Assembly: GCA_023396115.1 (NCBI GenBank)
Contig: JAEWXC010000036.1
Span: forward strand, 28,647 to 92,646
Length of the DNA: 64,000 nt
From: Actinomycetes bacterium
Lineage (GTDB): Bacteria; Actinomycetota; Actinomycetes; Propionibacteriales; Nocardioidaceae
Reading direction: 5' to 3'
Below, in pieces: positions 60,106-64,000 of this stretch; within the stretch, counting starts at the first letter, position 1, and each line of letters starts with the position of its first letter. The position numbers were made by a program, and so were the translations under genes. The notes under the pieces are model-generated. The model was not told where the DNA came from. It did not search any database and was given only the letters and a program-made list of their open reading frames with translations.

Positions 60106-60459
60106 GTGCCGGTGGAGATGACGAGGTCGGAGTTCGAGCAGTTCGTCGGCGACGCCCTGGACGCGATCCCCGACGAGTTCGCCGCCCACGTGCGCAACGT
60201 CGTGGTCCTGGTCGAGGACGAGGCACCACCCGAGGACCCCGACCTGCTGGGGCTCTACGACGGGATCTCCCTGGTCGAGCGCGGCGCCGACCCGGCCCTG
60301 GACCAGCCAGCGCGGATCTTCCTGTACCGGCTCAACCTGCAGGACATGTGCGAGACCCGCGAGGAGCTGGTCGACGAGGTCCGGATCACCGTGGTGCACG
60401 AGGTGGCCCACCACTTCGGCATCGACGACGACCGGCTGCACACCCTCGGTTGGGGCTGA
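60106..60459 (+). CDS. Small zincin-like metallopeptidase family protein
   Basis: A 117-residue protein of the type 2 zincin-like family. HEVAHHFGIDDDRL contains HExxH (His98, Glu99, His102) and a downstream Asp as possible third ligand. The N-terminal FEQFVGDALDAIPDEFAAHVRNVVVLVEDE and GLYDGISLVERG segments are typical. The substrate is unknown; it is cytoplasmic with no signal peptide. GTG at 60106 follows a TAGGCT box; ATG at 60118 is an alternative. Confidence 0.9.
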   Translation: MPVEMTRSEFEQFVGDALDAIPDEFAAHVRNVVVLVEDEAPPEDPDLLGLYDGISLVERGADPALDQPARIFLYRLNLQDMCETREELVDEVRITVVHEVAHHFGIDDDRLHTLGWG

Positions 60460-60472
60460 TCCGCCAGCCGGG

Positions 60473-60832
60473 TCAGCCCAGCACCCGCCCCAGGCACCAA
60501 CCCGCGGTGCACGCGGCCAGCGCCAGCACCAGGGTGGTGACGACGACCCGCCACCGCACCCGAGACTCCGCGCCCGGCTCGCTCCGCACGCTCTGCACCA
60601 TCCACGTCGAGAACGTGGTCAGGCCACCGCAGAACCCGACCGCCGCCCACGTCCAGACGCTCGCCGGGACCCCGGCCCCCAGGAGCACCCCGACCAGCAG
60701 CGACCCGGCCGTGTTCGCGGCCAGGGTCCCGTCCGGCCGTTCCCGGTCCCACCGCTGACCCAGCAGGTACCGGATCGTCGAACCGAGGCCGGCGGCCACG
60801 GCCAGCGCGAGCACGGTGCCGGGGCCGGTCAC
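60473..60832 (-). CDS. crcB: Fluoride channel CrcB/Fluc, subunit A
   Basis: A 119-residue four-TM protein. The family motif GTLAANTAGSLLVG (N and G-S-x-x-x-G) and the second motif GFCGGLTTFSTWMVQS (channel Phe and Thr-Thr-Phe-Ser-Thr) are intact. Fluc channels export fluoride as dual-topology dimers; in actinobacteria two adjacent copies usually form a heterodimer. The GTG start overlaps the stop of the second copy by 4 bp. Confidence 0.94.
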   Translation of the reverse strand: MTGPGTVLALAVAAGLGSTIRYLLGQRWDRERPDGTLAANTAGSLLVGVLLGAGVPASVWTWAAVGFCGGLTTFSTWMVQSVRSEPGAESRVRWRVVVTTLVLALAACTAGWCLGRVLG

Positions 60833-61239
60833 GACCGGCCCCCGGCGGTCGCGACGCGGGCGACGGCCGTCACCGCGAGCAGTCCGCCGCCCACCGTCAC
60901 CAGCACGTACACGAGGGCCAGCCAGGGGGCGTCCCCCCGGGCCAGGAGCAGCGTCTCGGCCGAGAACGCCGAGACGCTAGTGAACCCCCCGAGCAGCCCC
61001 GGGCCGAGGAACACCCGCCACCGGTCCCGGACCTGCGAGTCCCGGCCGGCCAGCCAGCTGCCGTACGTCAGGGCGGCCAGCAGCGCAGCACCGAGCAGGT
61101 TGACCGCGAGCAGCGTCCACGGGAAGTCGTGGTCGACGGTGTCACCGAGCAGGTCGCCGAGCCACCACCGCAGGGTCGCTCCGAGCGCACCACCGACGGC
61201 CACCAGACCGACCAGCGCGCCCCGGACGGGGTGGCTCAC
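60829..61239 (-). CDS. crcB: Fluoride channel CrcB/Fluc, subunit B
   Basis: A 136-residue four-TM protein, paralogue of the neighbour. GATLRWWLGDLLGD, FPWTLLAVNLLGAALLAAL and the channel motif PGLLGGFTSVSAFSAETLLLA (Phe-x-Ser-x-Ser-x-Phe-Ser) are present. GTG at 61239 overlaps the stop of the upstream ATPase gene by 4 bp (GTGA), so all three genes are translationally coupled. I see no fluoride riboswitch in the leader of the unit. Confidence 0.92.
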   Translation of the reverse strand: MSHPVRGALVGLVAVGGALGATLRWWLGDLLGDTVDHDFPWTLLAVNLLGAALLAALTYGSWLAGRDSQVRDRWRVFLGPGLLGGFTSVSAFSAETLLLARGDAPWLALVYVLVTVGGGLLAVTAVARVATAGGRS

Positions 61240-62174
61240 AGGGCGCGGACCGCCGCGGTGGGGGTCCACACGCTCGGCAGCTCCCCGGCCAGTTGGCGCA
61301 CGAACTCGCTCAGGAACCAGGTCTGGAACGCCCGCTGCTGCGGGGTGCGCTCCAGGGAGAGCAGACGCTGGCTGCGGCAGAACGCGTCGGCCAGGTCGAA
61401 CATCTCCAGCATGGTCGCGAAGATCGGGCCAGCCTCGGGGGCCAGGTACAGGCTCAGACTGAAGGTGGAGCCGCCCTCGGCGACCTGGTCCAGCAGCGAG
61501 GCGCCGGCACCTGTGGTGAACTGCCGCTCGAACGTGGTGAAGACCGCCGACAGATCGCGCGCGAGCGGGTAGTCGGACTCGTGGGCCAGCGACAGCAGCC
61601 TCAGCTCGCGACGCAGGTCGTGGTACTGGCGCACCTGGCTGGCGAACAGGTGGGCGTCGATGCCGTGCAGCTCCACCCGGACGGTCTCGCTGGGGGCGAC
61701 GGCCGCCGGACGGTGCGCCTTCTCCTGCTCGATCACCGGCTCCAGGTCGGGGGAGTCGCCCAGCTCGGCGGCCGGGACGAACCACACCACCTTGCCCTGG
61801 CGCTCGATCACCGCACCCCAGGCGGTGGAGGCCATCGCGACGAGGTTCAGGCCCCGCCCGAACGTGGTCAGCAGCTCGTCCAGCTCGTCGAGGTCGTCCA
61901 GGTCGGGTGCGACGGGGCTCGGCTTCACCGGGGGCCGGGTGGAGCCGTCGGCCACCTCGATCCGGGGGTGCTCCCGGGTGCCGCGCACGCTCACCGTGAT
62001 CGGCGGCTCGCCGTGCAGCAACGCGTTCGTGACGAGTTCGGAGACGGCCAGCTCGGCGCAGTCGACGAGGTCGTCGCGGCCCAGGTCACGGCACCGGTCG
62101 GCCACCCAGCGACGCGCATCGGCCACGGCACGGGTCGACGCCTCGAGGGCCAGCGTCGGCTCGGGCAGGGACAC
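61236..62174 (-). CDS. Anti-sigma-factor-like ATP-binding protein with C-terminal extension
   Basis: 312 residues. The N-terminal 140 form a GHKL ATPase of the SpoIIAB/RsbW type: the N-box AELAVSELVTNALLHGEPPI, the G1-like VADGSTRPP, and GRGLNLVAMASTAWG (G2). Such proteins bind anti-anti-sigma factors or sigma factors and regulate stress responses. The remaining roughly 165 residues (VELHGIDAHLFASQVRQYHDLRRELRLLSLAHESDYPLARDLSAVFTTFERQF, then SLYLAPEAGPIFATMLEMFDLADAFC) are helical and not usual for RsbW; they resemble sensor-linked regions of actinobacterial serine-phosphatase systems. GTG at 62174 has a GAGGT ribosome site 6 nt upstream. It leads the crcB unit. Confidence 0.82.
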   Translation of the reverse strand: MSLPEPTLALEASTRAVADARRWVADRCRDLGRDDLVDCAELAVSELVTNALLHGEPPITVSVRGTREHPRIEVADGSTRPPVKPSPVAPDLDDLDELDELLTTFGRGLNLVAMASTAWGAVIERQGKVVWFVPAAELGDSPDLEPVIEQEKAHRPAAVAPSETVRVELHGIDAHLFASQVRQYHDLRRELRLLSLAHESDYPLARDLSAVFTTFERQFTTGAGASLLDQVAEGGSTFSLSLYLAPEAGPIFATMLEMFDLADAFCRSQRLLSLERTPQQRAFQTWFLSEFVRQLAGELPSVWTPTAAVRAL

Positions 62175-62283
62175 GGTGCTACCTCGTCGTCTCGGTGCGG
62201 CACGCCGACCCCCAGGGGCCGACGTGCCCGGGGACATGCACGTCACCGGGCCCCTACCCCCTGACTGGGTGGTCAAACGTCGA

Positions 62284-62298
62284 ATCTTCAACAAAGAT
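62284..62298. promoter_or_regulatory. AT-rich dyad in the divergent ndh/ATPase region
   Basis: ATCTT and AAGAT flank CAACA within the only AT-rich part (62269-62300) of the 288-base divergent region. It could serve either promoter. Nothing else is identified in this gap. Confidence 0.3.
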
Positions 62299-62462
62299 CG
62301 TGGCACTGTCCCGGGCGCCTGTCGCGCGACCCGCCGGAGCGTGCCGGAGCCGGTGTGACCAACCAGACCGTGCCCCGGGCTGGGCCACCGGTCCCGGGGG
62401 AGTCCACAATGGAGGGTGCGGGCGAGCAGGTCGTCACGCAGTTCACGCAGAAAGGCGTCGAC

Positions 62463-63932
62463 ATGGGTGAGAACCCGGCAGCAGCACGTCACCGGGTCGT
62501 GGTCATCGGCTCGGGTTTCGGAGGCCTCTTCGCCACCCGACACCTGAAGCGCTCCGACGTCGACGTCACGATGGTCGCCAAGACGACCCACCACCTCTTC
62601 CAGCCGCTGCTCTACCAGGTGGCGACCGGGATCCTCTCCGAGGGCGACGTGGCGCCCCCGACGCGTGAGGTGCTGAGCCGTCAGAAGAACGCCCAGGTCC
62701 TGCTCGGTGAGGTCACCGACGTCGACCTCGAGGCGCGGACGGTCACCTCGCTGGTCCTGGGCCGCGAGACGGTCAGCGAGTACGACTCGCTCGTGGTGGC
62801 CGCCGGCGCCAGCCAGTCCTACTTCGGCAACGACCAGTTCGCCGAGCACGCCCCCGGCATGAAGAGCATCGACGACGCCCTGGAGCTGCGCGGACGCATC
62901 TTCGGTGCCTTCGAGCTCGCCGAGATCGGCGCCAAGCGCGGCGACGACGTCTCGCACCTCCTGACGTTCGTCGTGGTCGGTGCCGGCCCCACCGGTGTGG
63001 AGATGGCCGGGCAGATCGCCGAGCTCGCGCACCGCACCCTGCGTCGCGACTTCCGCTCGATCAACACCCAGACCGCTCGGGTGATCCTCATCGACGCCGC
63101 TCCGCAGGTGCTGCCGCCGTTCGGGGCGAAGCTCGGCAGCAACGCCCAGCGCGAGCTGGAGAAGAAGGGCGTCGAGGTGATGCTCGGCGCGATGGTGACC
63201 GACGTCGACGAGCGTGGCCTGGAGGTCAAGTTCAAGGACGGTCGTACCGAGTGGATCCCCGCCGTGGCCAAGATCTGGGCGGCCGGCGTGCAGGCGAACC
63301 CGCTGACCAAGCAGCTCTCGGAGCAGACCGGCGCCCCGCTGGACCGGGCCGGTCGGATCGCGGTCAACGCGGACCTGACCCTCCCGGGCCACCCCGAGGT
63401 CTTCGTCCTGGGCGACATGATCTCGCTGGACAACCTGCCCGGTGTCGCCCAGGTGGCGATCCAGGGCGGCAAGTACGCCGCCGAGACCATTGACGGCCGC
63501 CTCAAGGACAAGGCTCCGCAGGGACCGTTCAAGTACTTCGACAAGGGCTCGATGGCGATCATCAGCCGCTTCAACGCGGTCGCGATGATCGGCAAGCTGC
63601 GCCTCACCGGTCTGCTCGCGTGGCTGACCTGGCTCTTCGTCCACCTGCTGTTCCTGTCCGGCTTCAAGAACCGGGTCTCCACGCTGCTGCGCTGGGCGAT
63701 CTCGTTCCTGGGTCGCGGCCGGTCGGAGCGGACCACCACGATGCAGCAGATCTTCGCCCGGGCGGCGTTGGCCAGGTTGCAGGGCGGGGTCGCGGACCTG
63801 GTGTCCAACCCCGGTGAGTACGACGCGGCGCTGGAGTCGCGGTGGGCCGAGCTGGAGGCCCAGGCGCACGAGGAGGCCCGTCTGACCGACGCCGGCGTCC
63901 GCGGTGTGCCTGCGGAGAAGCGCGGAGCCTGA
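62463..63932 (+). CDS. ndh: Type II NADH dehydrogenase (NDH-2)
   Basis: A 489-residue FAD flavoenzyme passing electrons from NADH to menaquinone without pumping protons. The FAD motif VVVIGSGFGGLFA is at residues 12-24, the NAD motif FVVVGAGPTGVEMAG at about 168-182, and the FAD-pyrophosphate loop VFVLGDMISLDNLPGVAQVAIQGG follows. The C-terminus has the hydrophobic membrane-binding segment LTGLLAWLTWLFVHLLFLSGFKNRV, then a charged tail. ATG at 62463 follows GAAAGG; the frame is open upstream without a ribosome site. It is transcribed away from the crcB unit. Confidence 0.95.
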   Translation: MGENPAAARHRVVVIGSGFGGLFATRHLKRSDVDVTMVAKTTHHLFQPLLYQVATGILSEGDVAPPTREVLSRQKNAQVLLGEVTDVDLEARTVTSLVLGRETVSEYDSLVVAAGASQSYFGNDQFAEHAPGMKSIDDALELRGRIFGAFELAEIGAKRGDDVSHLLTFVVVGAGPTGVEMAGQIAELAHRTLRRDFRSINTQTARVILIDAAPQVLPPFGAKLGSNAQRELEKKGVEVMLGAMVTDVDERGLEVKFKDGRTEWIPAVAKIWAAGVQANPLTKQLSEQTGAPLDRAGRIAVNADLTLPGHPEVFVLGDMISLDNLPGVAQVAIQGGKYAAETIDGRLKDKAPQGPFKYFDKGSMAIISRFNAVAMIGKLRLTGLLAWLTWLFVHLLFLSGFKNRVSTLLRWAISFLGRGRSERTTTMQQIFARAALARLQGGVADLVSNPGEYDAALESRWAELEAQAHEEARLTDAGVRGVPAEKRGA

Positions 63933-64000
63933 CACCCCCGACGAAGACGAAGGGCGCGCACCCCGCAGGGGGCAACCCCATCGTCAAGAACCGGGGGGTG

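Noticed and set aside
62175..62462. Fluoride riboswitch ahead of the ATPase-crcB unit
   Set aside because: I could not find the GGnGAUGG-type core or a matching pseudoknot on the minus strand. A covariance-model search would settle it.
63933..64000. Terminator after ndh
   Set aside because: CACCCC and GGGGTG are present but too far apart and at the window edge; a convincing stem-loop cannot be drawn.

Overview
The window is high-GC, gene-dense DNA with many GTG starts, 4-bp start/stop overlaps and leaderless promoters. Together with class I lysyl-tRNA synthetase, PurS/PurQ/short PurL, DUF3151, DUF3073, a valine dehydrogenase-like gene next to purF-purM, and a class E sortase, this points to an actinobacterium. 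A Nocardioidaceae-like (Propionibacteriales) host is my best guess; that placement is inference.

Layout. 1-2000: tail of a MaoC-type hydratase, then a visibly less GC-rich pair (secreted zinc metalloprotease and lipoprotein). 2100-7400: fba, a DHA2 transporter, DUF3151, a membrane protein and lysS. 7470-11100: class E sortase, a decayed vWA surface-protein gene, a TrmB/LuxR-type regulator and arginine deiminase. 11200-20050: lipid kinase, purA, a 3-kb segment bounded by 56-bp perfect inverted repeats, then purD-DUF402-purB. 20160-32030: a GH43-like secreted protein, a BCCT transporter and three consecutive very large secreted repeat proteins. 32050-43940: purC, a beta-helix protein, an acyl-CoA ligase, purS-purQ-DUF3817, a DUF1906 cell-wall protein, purL, and an FAD/NAD(P)-binding protein with a possible leader peptide. 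44040-50850: M28 peptidase, hypothetical, sterol-carrier-like protein, 2-hydroxyacid dehydrogenase, a phosphotransferase-like gene lacking its catalytic centre, GNAT and M20 dipeptidase. 51290-55520: purF, purM, DUF3073, vdh-like. 55600-64000: a propeller-like protein, a zinc-ribbon polytopic membrane protein, tRNA-Phe, tRNA-Glu, tRNA-Asp, a small metallopeptidase, two crcB genes coupled to an anti-sigma-like ATPase, and NDH-2.

How genes work together. Nine de novo purine genes (purA, B, C, D, F, L, M, Q, S) lie within about 42 kb as separate units rather than one operon. They cover PRPP to phosphoribosylamine (PurF), GAR (PurD), FGAM (PurLQS), AIR (PurM), SAICAR (PurC), AICAR (PurB) and the branch to AMP (PurA plus PurB). 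purN, purE/K and purH are not here. purC, purD, purF and purL each carry a TANNNT box 6-8 nt before a GTG start, so they are probably leaderless. purA differs: it has a terminator-like hairpin and T-tract in its leader.

The most unusual material is the 23.3-32.0 kb block. It holds three paralogous exported proteins built from 10, 8 and 11 copies of a roughly 70-residue repeat, each ending in the same basic module. The first two genes share a 51-nt upstream element with identical internal spacing. Next come the 3-kb inverted-repeat-bounded segment at 13.7-16.7 kb and two further intergenic repeat arrays (46.5-46.75 kb and 50.83-51.2 kb).
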